Assembly: GCA_017481945.1 (NCBI GenBank)
Contig: JAFUOJ010000010.1
Coordinates: 1-64,000, forward strand
Length of the DNA: 64,000 nucleotides
From: Parabacteroides sp.
Lineage (GTDB): Bacteria; Bacteroidota; Bacteroidia; Bacteroidales; Tannerellaceae
Direction of reading: 5' to 3'
In this document: positions 56,158 to 63,864 of the stretch, piece by piece
How the letters are laid out: each line of letters opens with the position of its first letter
How positions within the stretch are numbered: position 1 is the stretch's first letter
Program-made: the position numbers and the translations under genes
Notes under the pieces: model-generated
Databases searched by the model: none
Seen by the model: only the letters and a program-made list of their open reading frames with translations
Told to the model about the DNA's origin: nothing

Positions 56158-56940
56158 ATGATATTTTACTTTACAGGAACCGGTAATTCTTTATGGGTTG
56201 CCAAACAATTGAAAGAGACGTTTGACGAACCTTTGATCGCAATTGCTGATGAATTGAAAAGAGGAGAGAAGGTACTAAAATACAATGTACGGACGGACGA
56301 AAAGATATTTTTTGTCTATCCGGTACATTCTTGGGGACCGGCAGTTCTTGTCACTCGCTTTATTGAGCGGTTGGCTTTGGAGGGATACGAAGGGCAACCG
56401 GTCTATTCCGTTTCAACGTGTGGAGATGAGTGTGGACATACAGATAAGTTATTAAGGAAAGCTTTACACAAGCAAGGACTTATTTTGAAAGCGGCTTATT
56501 CTGTAATTATGCCCAATAATTATATTCTGCTACCTGGCTTTACGGTGGATAGTAAAGAGATTGAGGAGGGAAAGTTAGAAAATGCTCCGCAACAAATGAA
56601 GAGGATTATAGCGGCAATCCAACAGGAACTGACAGATAAAAGGGATACGTTGTATCATACAGGAAGCATGCCGGGGATAAAGAGTTATGGTGTCTATCCT
56701 CTCTTTGCTCATGCTGCTATTGGACGGAACTCTTTTCGAGTGACAGAGGCTTGCATATCGTGTGGCTTGTGTGAACGAATCTGTCCGACAAGTACAATCT
56801 CCTTGAAAGAGGGAAAGCCTGTATGGAAAAATACTTGCGTACAGTGTGTCGCTTGTATTCATCGCTGTCCGGTTCGAGCCATAGAATATGGAAAAGAGAC
56901 AGTGAAGAAGGGAAGATACCATCATCCGGAAATTAAATAA
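56158..56940 (+). CDS. EFR1-type flavodoxin-ferredoxin protein
   Basis: 260 residues: N-terminal flavodoxin-like domain (IFYFTGTGNSLWVAKQL, 2-18, the FMN phosphate loop) and two C-terminal 4Fe-4S clusters, CISCGLCERICPTS (about 199-212) and CVQCVACIHRCPVRA (about 225-239). Carries electrons in anaerobic metabolism; partners unknown. Upstream of a TlpA-like gene after 15 bp. Confidence 0.92.
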   Translation: MIFYFTGTGNSLWVAKQLKETFDEPLIAIADELKRGEKVLKYNVRTDEKIFFVYPVHSWGPAVLVTRFIERLALEGYEGQPVYSVSTCGDECGHTDKLLRKALHKQGLILKAAYSVIMPNNYILLPGFTVDSKEIEEGKLENAPQQMKRIIAAIQQELTDKRDTLYHTGSMPGIKSYGVYPLFAHAAIGRNSFRVTEACISCGLCERICPTSTISLKEGKPVWKNTCVQCVACIHRCPVRAIEYGKETVKKGRYHHPEIK

Positions 56941-56955
56941 TAAACAATAGATTAA

Positions 56956-57936
56956 ATGAAGAAAGTAGTATTTGCGGTATTGTCCGCTTTGATGTTGGCA
57001 AGTTGCCAAGAAGCTCCTAAGGGGTATGTGATTAATGGAGAGGTAGAAGGCTTGACAGAGGGTAAAGTCTATTTGAAATCTTTCCGTAATAAGATGTTTT
57101 TTGATGTAGATACAGCAGAAATAAAAGATGGGAAATTTACCTTTACAGGTGAAGTTGAACAGCCTTTATTGTTTGGTCTGGCTACTGAGAAGATGAACTA
57201 TCCGGCTCAACTCTTTGTGGAAAACACAATGATGAATGTTAAGATTGGAAGCGAAGGGCAAATCGTGGCAGTGGAGAACTCCCCGGTTGACGCTGTGTTC
57301 CGTGAAAATGCCAAGCAGGTATTTGGTAATGGTTTCAATATTGATAGCTTGATCACCAAGTTTCCGGACTCACCGGCTGCTGCCTTTTATTTGTATCGCT
57401 ACTTTACTTATCAGTTACCCTTGGAAGAGTTGAAGGCTACTCGTTCAAAGATTTCACCGGTATTGGCAAACTGTCCGTATGTGAAAGACTTGGATGAAAT
57501 CATTAAAAAGTTAGAGAATGTACAGATCGGAAAGACTGCACCAGACTTCTCTTTACCTGATACCGCCGGTGTTTCTGTTTCGTTGGCAGACTTTAGAGGT
57601 AAATATGTCTTGTTAGACTTCTGGGCTTCTTGGTGTCCTCCTTGCCGTCGTGAGAATCCGAATGTGGCAAAGACCTTTAAGGAGTTTAAGGATAAGAACT
57701 TTACGATTATCGGTATCTCATTGGATAAAGATAAAAGCAAATGGTTAAAGGCGATTGCTGATGATCAACTTACATGGACACACGTATCGGATTTGAAGTA
57801 TTGGGATTCAGAGATCCCTGCTTTGTATGGTGTTCGTGGTATTCCTTCTAATATATTATTAGATCCCAATGGCGTCATTATTGCCAAAGATATCATGGGT
57901 GAAGAGCTACCTAAGAAATTGAAAGAGGTACTTTAA
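56956..57936 (+). CDS. TlpA-like thiol-disulfide oxidoreductase lipoprotein with DUF4369
   Basis: 326 residues: lipobox LMLASC (Cys17), DUF4369 (about 23-115) and thioredoxin domain (about 190-326) with active-site WCPPC near 222-226 in FWASWCPPCRRE and cis-Pro in GVRGIPSNILL. It is periplasmic and membrane-anchored. Resembles the protein at 24306 in layout but has a different active-site dipeptide (PP, against GP there), which usually changes redox potential. Cotranscribed with EFR1. Confidence 0.9.
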   Translation: MKKVVFAVLSALMLASCQEAPKGYVINGEVEGLTEGKVYLKSFRNKMFFDVDTAEIKDGKFTFTGEVEQPLLFGLATEKMNYPAQLFVENTMMNVKIGSEGQIVAVENSPVDAVFRENAKQVFGNGFNIDSLITKFPDSPAAAFYLYRYFTYQLPLEELKATRSKISPVLANCPYVKDLDEIIKKLENVQIGKTAPDFSLPDTAGVSVSLADFRGKYVLLDFWASWCPPCRRENPNVAKTFKEFKDKNFTIIGISLDKDKSKWLKAIADDQLTWTHVSDLKYWDSEIPALYGVRGIPSNILLDPNGVIIAKDIMGEELPKKLKEVL

Positions 57937-58000
57937 GGAGTTTAATTCAATAGCTAAGAAAAGATGTTTTAGAATAACTGTTTAACATTTGTTAGTAAGG

Positions 58001-58092
58001 GGTATGGGAACAGTAGTGTTCCCACCCTTGTCAGCCCCGGTATGGGTACTCATGGGAGAGCCGGTGTTCCCATACCTATCAACAGCGGGGCT
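58001..58092. repeat. nested inverted repeats with alternative pairings
   Basis: GGTATGGGAACA (58001-58012) is the exact reverse complement of TGTTCCCATACC (58065-58076) and can also pair with TGTTCCCACC nearby (58017-58026). A second GGTATGGG (58039-58046) pairs with the same CCCATACC, and AGCCCCG (58033-58039) pairs with CGGGGCT (58086-58092). GC-rich compared with the surroundings. Lies between two convergent genes; it may be a REP-like element or a bidirectional terminator. Confidence 0.65.
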
Positions 58093-58116
58093 TCCATATA
58101 TGAGAATAGAGGGGTT

Positions 58117-58563
58117 TTAATAAGTATCATCCTCTTCATTCTCTTCATCCTCAAAATCGAAATCAAAGTCGAAACCATCACTCATAAGACCGGGGTCAGT
58201 AAACTGCTCCAATTCACGACGTTCCTTCTTAGTCGGACGACCTAACCCACGAGCACGGTCTACAAACCCAGATATACGATTCATCTCTAAGATTTCATAT
58301 TGGTCCGGTGTCGTTACGTTTTCCAAATATTCCGGTACTAACTTTGCTCCCATACGTCTTTCGCTTAAAGCAAGTACCTTGAATGAGAAGGTAATAGGAG
58401 GCTTACGCACTTGAATAATTTCTCCTACCTTAATCATTCGAGAAGGTTTTATAGTAACCCCGTTTATCATCACACGTCCCTTCTTACAGGCCTCTGCTGC
58501 GATGGTGCGTGTTTTGAATATACGGGTTGCCCACATCCATTTATCTATACGTACTTCGTTCAT
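58117..58563 (-). CDS. S4-domain RNA-binding protein (HslR-like)
   Basis: 148 residues: S4 domain (about 3-60; VRIDKWMWATRIFKTRTIAAEACKKGRVMINGV) and a C-terminal basic then acidic tail (FDFDFDFEDEENEEDD). HslR/Hsp15 rescues stalled 50S-nascent-chain complexes after heat shock. Starts 4 bp after pth ends; operon rplY-pth-S4 is typical of Bacteroidales. Confidence 0.9.
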   Translation of the reverse strand: MNEVRIDKWMWATRIFKTRTIAAEACKKGRVMINGVTIKPSRMIKVGEIIQVRKPPITFSFKVLALSERRMGAKLVPEYLENVTTPDQYEILEMNRISGFVDRARGLGRPTKKERRELEQFTDPGLMSDGFDFDFDFEDEENEEDDTY

Positions 58564-58567
58564 TTTC

Positions 58568-59131
58568 TTACTTATTATTGTATTGGTTCATGGTTATTTG
58601 TATACCAGCCAAACAAAAGCTTTTAATGATTTCAACAGCCCGTTTAAGCTTTTCAGGCATTTCTTGTAGCTCCTCAGCCGGGAACTTTCCCAATACGAAA
58701 TCAATTTGTCTGCCACGAGGAAAATCATTTCCGATACCAAAACGAAGTCGGCTATACACTTGTGTACCTAATAACTCTTGAATATTTTTCAATCCGTTAT
58801 GTCCGGCGTCACTTCCTTTTGGCTTCAAACGAAGTGTCCCGAAAGGTAACGCTAAGTCGTCTACGACAACCAGAAGATTTTCAACGGGGATGTTCTCTTT
58901 TTGTAACCAATAGCGAACGGCATTACCACTTAGGTTCATGAATGTATTGGGTTTCAATACAATTAACTCACAGTTCTTGATACGCATTCGAGCGATAGCC
59001 CCGTAGCGCTCCTCCGTAAAGGAGACACCGGCGTCTTCTGCCAAAGCGTTTACAACACGGAATCCGATATTATGACGTGTACCTAAGTATTCGGAACCAA
59101 TATTTCCAAGTCCGGTAATTAAATATTTCAT
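58568..59131 (-). CDS. pth: peptidyl-tRNA hydrolase
   Basis: Releases peptides from prematurely dropped peptidyl-tRNA. Catalytic His20 (TRHNIGF) and Asp in [11 protein letters not shown] (about 89-99) are present, with [12 protein letters not shown] (about 107-118). 187 residues is normal. Follows rplY with a hairpin between and precedes the S4 protein. Confidence 0.96.
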   Translation of the reverse strand: MKYLITGLGNIGSEYLGTRHNIGFRVVNALAEDAGVSFTEERYGAIARMRIKNCELIVLKPNTFMNLSGNAVRYWLQKENIPVENLLVVVDDLALPFGTLRLKPKGSDAGHNGLKNIQELLGTQVYSRLRFGIGNDFPRGRQIDFVLGKFPAEELQEMPEKLKRAVEIIKSFCLAGIQITMNQYNNK

Positions 59132-59177
59132 TGTTTATTTATTTGCCTGTATATAAACAAGATTCTTTAGAATGACA

Positions 59178-59211
59178 AAGGGAAGAATACTCGGTTGAAT
59201 ATTCTCCCCTT
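59178..59211 (-). terminator. imperfect hairpin between rplY and pth
   Basis: AAGGGaAGAATA and TATTCTcCCCTT pair with one mismatch on each side. Likely a weak terminator or attenuator, reducing pth expression relative to rplY. Confidence 0.5.
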
Positions 59212-59238
59212 CGCTAACTAATTGTGTTATGATACAAA

Positions 59239-59826
59239 TTATTGTGCTTTAGCTTGAGCACCACGAACGGCACGAGTCAATTGAACGGCACAAACAACAG
59301 CGTTCTTAGCGTTCATCAATTCAAGACCTTCGAAGTGTAATGAACCAACCTGCATAGTTTTACCTAAACCTAAGTTATCAACGTTGATGAATAACTTTTC
59401 AGGGATAGCTGTGTAGATAGCTTTCACTTTCAACTTTCTCATCTGTAAAGTCAATTTACCACCGGCTTTAACACCTTCAGCGTGACCTTCCAAAACAACC
59501 GGTACTTCCATTACTACAGGTTTGTTTTCTGATACTTCCAAGAAGTCGATATGTAAGATTGCGTCACTTACTGGTTGGAATTGAATATCTTTAACAACTG
59601 CCATTGTCTTGTTGCCATCGATAGTTAATTCTACAGCGTAGATTTCCGGAGTGTAAACCAAGTTACGAACGCTTTCTTTTGTTAATGTGAAGTGAACTAC
59701 TTTTTCACCGCCGTACAAAACAGCAGGGATTTCGTCGTTTTTACGCATTGCTTTCAATGCTCTTTTCTGATCAGCTGATGTAGCTGCGATTTCTCTTCCT
59801 TTTCCTTCTAATTGGAATGTCTTCAT
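59239..59826 (-). CDS. rplY: 50S ribosomal protein L25 (Ctc type)
   Basis: 195-residue long form of L25: N-terminal 5S-rRNA-binding domain (about 5-90; RALKAMRKNDEIPAVLYGGEK) and C-terminal TL5-like domain (about 95-180). Such long forms are also called general stress protein Ctc. First gene of rplY-pth-S4 with a consensus promoter. Confidence 0.95.
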   Translation of the reverse strand: MKTFQLEGKGREIAATSADQKRALKAMRKNDEIPAVLYGGEKVVHFTLTKESVRNLVYTPEIYAVELTIDGNKTMAVVKDIQFQPVSDAILHIDFLEVSENKPVVMEVPVVLEGHAEGVKAGGKLTLQMRKLKVKAIYTAIPEKLFINVDNLGLGKTMQVGSLHFEGLELMNAKNAVVCAVQLTRAVRGAQAKAQ

Positions 59827-59907
59827 TTCTTTAATTAATTTGTGTTACTCAAAATTAGATATTTGCTTTCTAATTTCCCATCACACGTACGGGGTTTAAA
59901 AGCGGTG

Positions 59908-59938
59908 CAAAGGTAGGCTTTTTATTTATATCTACAAA
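59908..59938 (-). promoter_or_regulatory. promoter of rplY
   Basis: On the minus strand TTTG (59935-59938) and TACCTTTG (59908-59915) are 19 bp apart, an exact match to the Bacteroidota promoter. The leader is about 75 nt. Confidence 0.8.
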
Positions 59939-59978
59939 TCTTATTTGTATGAATTTATACTTTGTGTATAAAATATAA

Positions 59979-60019
59979 TTTCCTTGGGGATAAATCGTAG
60001 GTTTATACACCCAAGGAAA
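59979..60019 (-). terminator. terminator of the steroid-reductase operon
   Basis: TTTCCTTGGG (59979-59988) pairs with CCCAAGGAAA (60010-60019), with an inner ATAAA/TTTAT pairing; 10 bp past the stop of the dehydrogenase. Confidence 0.75.
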
Positions 60020-60029
60020 TAGATTTTAG

Positions 60030-60884
60030 TCATAAATGGAATCCCTTTTGCCTGATTAATTGCTCGGTATCCTCCCATAATTGCTTTTGTAGGGGATGTT
60101 TCCGAATGCCTTTCGAGACTTTTTTCTCTTTGCAATTGGCATAACATTGTCCTGTCTTCCCCTTGATTTCATCGGATAATGCCAAGTGGACGGCAGTAGA
60201 AGCTCCCTGTGCGGGTGTTTTTATAAATGGACGGAAGACAACATCCGTGATGGGATCGAACCAAGCTTGCATAGAGATCATATTGGTATCTACGATTCCG
60301 GGGTCTGAAGCATTTACTATAATCCCCTTCTCTTGAACTCGTTCTGCCAGCTCTTGAGAGAAGAGTTGCAGAGCTAATTTAGAGTTTCCATAGACAGGAA
60401 TACGAAAGAAAGGTCCACTTTTTCCCTTCTCAAAAAAGACATGAGGTTCGATTTTCCCTATTATGCTTGCACAAGAGACGGTATTGACGATACGGCTATC
60501 GGTCGGCATAAGGGGTAATAATTGACGAGTAAGCATATAAGGGGCAACGTAGTTGACACTTATAATGGTCTCCAATCCATCTTCTGTTCTTCGTATAGGG
60601 GTTGTTAGGATACCGGCATTATTCATCAATAGGTTAATGGGACGTCCCTCCTTGAGTAGCTGTTCCGTAAAAGAATTGACAGAAGATAAGGAAGCCAAGT
60701 TGATAGTACGAACTTCTATTTGTGAGTTCCCTGTCCCTTGCTTGATTCTTTCACAAATAGGAGTTGCCTTTTTCAAAGTTTGACAAGCCATTATTACTTC
60801 GTAACCAGCTTTGGCTACCTCTTTCGTAATCTCTTGTCCCATGCCTCCATCGGCCCCTGTTATGATCGCTAATCCTTTTCCCAT
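60030..60884 (-). CDS. short-chain dehydrogenase, candidate 3-beta-hydroxysteroid dehydrogenase
   Basis: 284-residue classical SDR: cofactor loop TGADGGMG (9-16), NNAG (88-91), catalytic Ser in NTVSCAS (about 134-140), Tyr165 and Lys169 (YGNSK). Resembles retinol-dehydrogenase-like SDRs. Placed last in an operon with a steroid 5-alpha-reductase and an OYE-type reductase, it most likely reduces or oxidises the 3-keto/hydroxy group of bile acids, as described for the 3-beta-HSDH of gut Bacteroidales; this is inference from context. Its ATG overlaps the stop of the upstream gene (TAATG). Confidence 0.85.
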   Translation of the reverse strand: MGKGLAIITGADGGMGQEITKEVAKAGYEVIMACQTLKKATPICERIKQGTGNSQIEVRTINLASLSSVNSFTEQLLKEGRPINLLMNNAGILTTPIRRTEDGLETIISVNYVAPYMLTRQLLPLMPTDSRIVNTVSCASIIGKIEPHVFFEKGKSGPFFRIPVYGNSKLALQLFSQELAERVQEKGIIVNASDPGIVDTNMISMQAWFDPITDVVFRPFIKTPAQGASTAVHLALSDEIKGKTGQCYANCKEKKVSKGIRKHPLQKQLWEDTEQLIRQKGFHL

Positions 60885-62110
60885 TATTTATATTCTAATT
60901 GTTTGATTTCTTTGATGATACCTTTTGGAAGGTTTTGCATGTGTTTATGGCATGCCATTTCAAGTGAGTACATGCGGGCAATGCAATAATTACTATGTCC
61001 ACAATCACAACGAGCATGTTCGTCTTCTTTCATCTTATTGACAAAAGCCGGATCGTTCACCAAAGCACGCGCCATGCTTACAAACTCAAATCCATCATTT
61101 AAGACCTCTTCGATTTTATCTCGTGAGGTTAGACCTCCTACGTAGACCAGAGGCATTTTGAGTGCTTTTCTAAACTTCAAAGCGTCTTCCAAGAAGTAGG
61201 CCTCTTTGAATGGTTCGGTAGGAATCATAAAACGACCTGCCAGTTTAACACATGGGGGTAACCAGCCAGCTGGCATATAATGCGTCATTGTGTGGATAGG
61301 CATAGCTCCGCGCATAACGTACATGGGGGCTTTACTTACGAATCCTCCACTAAGTATCAATGCTTGTGCTCCACATTCGTCTTGTAGTGTACGAGCGACC
61401 TCTAATGTTTCGTCCAACTCCATACCTCCTTTAAATCCGTCTCGCATATTCATCTTGACCAGTACGGCCATATCCGATCCGGCTGCCTTCATGACTTCGT
61501 CCATACACATCTTCATGAAACGCATGCGATTTTGAAGGCTTCTTCCGTATTCATCTTTTCGATGGTTGGTGTAAGGAGAGAGGAACTGGCTGATGAGATA
61601 CCCATGACCGGCATGGATTTCTACGGCATCCATACCCGCTTCACGTGCCAAATGAACTGCTTGTCCGAAGGCTTTTGACATGGCTACGATTTCGGAAGGT
61701 CTCATCCCTCGGACGAATGTCGGGGAGTAGAGGTTAAAACCGGTGGAAGCAGAGATAGGGGTACATCCACAAATGTTCTTATGTGACATGTTCCCACAAT
61801 GTCCCAATTGGATAGAAGCGGCTGCTCCCTCTTTATGGATAGCGTCCGAGATTCGTTTAATACCCGGAATAATTTCCGGACGCATCCATAATTGACGCTC
61901 AAAAGAAAGTCCACTTTGGGTAACGGCTGCATACGCCAATGTCGTCATTCCAATCCCTCCGGCAGCCACGGAAGTATGGTAATTATAGAGCATATCAGAG
62001 GGGGCATTCCCCGGACACATACTTTCAAAAGCTGCTGCTCGTATCGTTCGATTACGCAAGGTTAAAGGTCCGATTTTACCCGGCGTAAAAAGTATAGATT
62101 CTTTTCCCAT
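60884..62110 (-). CDS. Old-Yellow-Enzyme family NADH:flavin oxidoreductase, candidate 5-beta-reductase
   Basis: 408 residues forming a single FMN-binding TIM barrel: LTLRNRTIRAA (16-26), QLGHCG (101-106), HAGHGYLISQFLSPYTN (166-182) with His166 and His169, and YVGGLTS near 325. The C-terminus has Cys368, Cys370, Cys376 and Cys387, a spacing that could hold an iron-sulfur cluster as in BaiCD/BaiH relatives, but the second (pyridine-nucleotide) domain of BaiCD is absent. In this operon it fits the delta4-3-ketosteroid 5-beta-reductase (5BR). 25 bp after the 5-alpha-reductase gene. Confidence 0.87.
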   Translation of the reverse strand: MGKESILFTPGKIGPLTLRNRTIRAAAFESMCPGNAPSDMLYNYHTSVAAGGIGMTTLAYAAVTQSGLSFERQLWMRPEIIPGIKRISDAIHKEGAAASIQLGHCGNMSHKNICGCTPISASTGFNLYSPTFVRGMRPSEIVAMSKAFGQAVHLAREAGMDAVEIHAGHGYLISQFLSPYTNHRKDEYGRSLQNRMRFMKMCMDEVMKAAGSDMAVLVKMNMRDGFKGGMELDETLEVARTLQDECGAQALILSGGFVSKAPMYVMRGAMPIHTMTHYMPAGWLPPCVKLAGRFMIPTEPFKEAYFLEDALKFRKALKMPLVYVGGLTSRDKIEEVLNDGFEFVSMARALVNDPAFVNKMKEDEHARCDCGHSNYCIARMYSLEMACHKHMQNLPKGIIKEIKQLEYK

Positions 62111-62135
62111 TTTTTATCAAAGAGTAATTTTTAAG

Positions 62136-62903
62136 TTAATAGATAAAAGGAATCACTCGTTTCCGATTTCCTATTTCATTGCCAAACATGGCTTTATATT
62201 TATGATAGATCGTATTGGCCCGAGGTATTAAGTTGGCTGCTGTCCACCAAGCGAAGACGGCTCCACTTGCGCTCCATGTAAGGATGGCAAATCCGCACCA
62301 TTCCAATATTTCACCAAAATAGTTGGCTGATGTCACGTAGTTGAATACTCCCCCCTTAGGTAGATAATGGTTCGTATCTCCCGGCTTACGTAGATGACGG
62401 ACGATATGGTCCGAATGGAGATTGATTCCCATCCCGATAAAGAAGAGGAGTGTCCCTATGAGGAATTGTGGGCTATAGAGCCAACTTTGTGTGTACATAT
62501 CCTCCGGTGCTAAATAGAAAAGCCATTCGCCTTGCATGTATCCATTTAGGATATTGAAGGTAATTCCCATTAGCATAATACCGATAGGCATTTTACTTTT
62601 CCCCTTCATCAATAGCGGGAAGACGAAGGAACGTTGAATGTAATGCAATTCAAAGAATAGGAACATGAGGAGGGGAGCAGTCTCGAATTGTCGTTCCGAG
62701 CCACTCCATAGTAGAAGCATAACGATAAAGACCGGCGCTTCCATACAGATCCACGCTACCCGATTGGATATTGGGAATCCCCATTTCTTATCGAATAGCA
62801 TACCATAGCCTGCTTCAACGAAGTATAGTGCTATAAAAACAATGGCAGCGATCACTGCCATTATTGTTAGAAATATCGAGAAATACTCATTCGTCATTTC
62901 CAT
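62136..62903 (-). CDS. steroid 5-alpha-reductase family membrane protein (3-oxo-5-alpha-steroid 4-dehydrogenase)
   Basis: 255 residues with about seven membrane helices. It carries nearly the whole SRD5A signature: FELHYIQRSFVFPL (84-97; Glu85, Tyr88, Arg91), NLHSD (161-165), LPKGGVFNYVTSANYFGEILEW (from 181; Asn194, Tyr195, Glu198, Glu201), a RANTIYHKYKAMFG segment (about 228-241) and a C-terminal RKRVIPFIY. Reduces the delta4 bond of 3-ketosteroids or 3-oxo-bile acids with NADPH to the allo (5-alpha) form. Its start overlaps the end of the regulator gene by 17 bp. First enzyme of the operon. Confidence 0.92.
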   Translation of the reverse strand: MEMTNEYFSIFLTIMAVIAAIVFIALYFVEAGYGMLFDKKWGFPISNRVAWICMEAPVFIVMLLLWSGSERQFETAPLLMFLFFELHYIQRSFVFPLLMKGKSKMPIGIMLMGITFNILNGYMQGEWLFYLAPEDMYTQSWLYSPQFLIGTLLFFIGMGINLHSDHIVRHLRKPGDTNHYLPKGGVFNYVTSANYFGEILEWCGFAILTWSASGAVFAWWTAANLIPRANTIYHKYKAMFGNEIGNRKRVIPFIY

Positions 62904-63588
62904 GTGTAGATAGTTTATACCCCTTTCCGTGGTAATTAATAATCTTGATTAATGGGTCCTCCTGTAGGATTTTACGTAGCTTAGTGATGTAGACGTCCAT
63001 ACTACGTGCATTGAAATAATTGTCGCTTTTCCAAATGATATGGAGGATATAGGAGCGATCTACTACGTCGTTCCCATGTAAACACAACAGGTGTAACAAC
63101 TCGCTTTCTTTCGTGGTCAATTTGATCACCCGGTCTTCAACCTTTAGAAGTTGCTTTTGGGATTCAAATTTAAACTTACCGAAACGAAAATTCTTCGCTG
63201 TCTGTCTTGACTCCGGTTCATATCGACGTATGATTGCTTTGATACGTGCCAATAGGACGTCATAGTCGAAAGGAATGCGTATCACATCGTCCGCCTCTAA
63301 ACTAAAGAGCAAATGGAGATCCTCTCTACTCGGCTGGTCAAGCAAGTAGATGATAGGAATTGGGTTATCAGCCCCTCGGATAAGGTTAGATAAGGTATGC
63401 ACCCCTTTTTCCAACGGATGATATTGAATGATACAGATGTTGAATTTATCGAATGCAAAAGCGTGATAGGCTTCGTTTTCGGAATCAAAAGCCTGTACTT
63501 TTTGTCCCATGAATTTCAACTGTTCTCTCATGGATTCTCCCTGCTTGCGGTCTTTATTGAAAATGAGTATGTTAAATTTATTATCCAT
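62887..63588 (-). CDS. OmpR-type regulator with a degenerate receiver domain
   Basis: 233 residues from ATG 63588. Receiver-like domain (about 5-118) and an intact winged-helix DNA-binding domain (about 132-228; LTTKESELLHLLCLH, RSYILHIIWKSDNYFNARSMDVYITKLRK, YHGKGYKL). All five phosphotransfer positions are changed: the acidic pair reads Asn11-Lys12, the phosphoacceptor Asp is Gln55, the switch Thr is Leu83 and the Lys is Ile105. It should not be controlled by a histidine kinase in the normal way. Lead gene of the steroid-reductase operon (17-bp overlap). The longer open frame to 63657 crosses the promoter and is unlikely to be used. Confidence 0.9.
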   Translation of the reverse strand: MDNKFNILIFNKDRKQGESMREQLKFMGQKVQAFDSENEAYHAFAFDKFNICIIQYHPLEKGVHTLSNLIRGADNPIPIIYLLDQPSREDLHLLFSLEADDVIRIPFDYDVLLARIKAIIRRYEPESRQTAKNFRFGKFKFESQKQLLKVEDRVIKLTTKESELLHLLCLHGNDVVDRSYILHIIWKSDNYFNARSMDVYITKLRKILQEDPLIKIINYHGKGYKLSTHGNDE

Positions 63589-63600
63589 TATATTGCTCTT

Positions 63601-63615
63601 GATTGTACTACAATC
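63601..63615. promoter_or_regulatory. 15-nt perfect palindrome in the leader of the steroid-reductase operon
   Basis: GATTGTAcTACAATC has perfect 7-bp arms around a single base, between the -7 element (63640-63647) and the regulator's ATG (63588). Position and symmetry suggest an operator for a dimeric repressor, though a short RNA hairpin is not excluded. Confidence 0.6.
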
Positions 63616-63639
63616 TTCTTTCTTCTTAGGTTCACGTCG

Positions 63640-63647
63640 CAAATATA
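63640..63647 (-). promoter_or_regulatory. -7 element of the steroid-reductase operon
   Basis: The minus strand reads TATATTTG followed by CG, 51 nt before the regulator's ATG. No TTTG is found at the -33 position, which is typical of promoters that need an activator. Confidence 0.55.
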
Positions 63648-63682
63648 ATAAAAACAATGGAATAAAAGGGAAAAATACTTAA

Positions 63683-63700
63683 TTGATTAATTTTGATTAA
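63683..63700. promoter_or_regulatory. 10-bp-spaced direct repeat upstream of the steroid-reductase promoter
   Basis: TTGATTAA occurs at 63683-63690 and again at 63693-63700, one helical turn apart, about 40 bp upstream of the -7 element. OmpR-family regulators usually bind such tandem repeats. AT-rich, so chance is possible. Confidence 0.4.
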
Positions 63701-63805
63701 ATAAATTAGAATGTTTTACGAGTCTCCGGATTCGTCTAAAACGATAGTCTGATACCTCTTTGATGTTGAAAGACTGTTATTCTTTGGTAAAAAATGAAAC
63801 ATCCC

Positions 63806-63834
63806 TTTGCTTTTGGAAAAATTATGTACCTTTG
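63806..63834 (+). promoter_or_regulatory. promoter of the gene at the right edge
   Basis: TTTG (63806-63809) and TACCTTTG (63827-63834), spacer 17 bp, slightly short; 30 nt before the ATG at 63865. Confidence 0.6.
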
Positions 63835-63864
63835 CCGAAAACTCTATAATCAATACAAAAAGAG

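Noticed and set aside
63589-63657. 23-residue N-terminal extension of the OmpR-like regulator
   Set aside because: It spans the TATATTTG element and the palindrome; the receiver domain begins right after Met at 63588.
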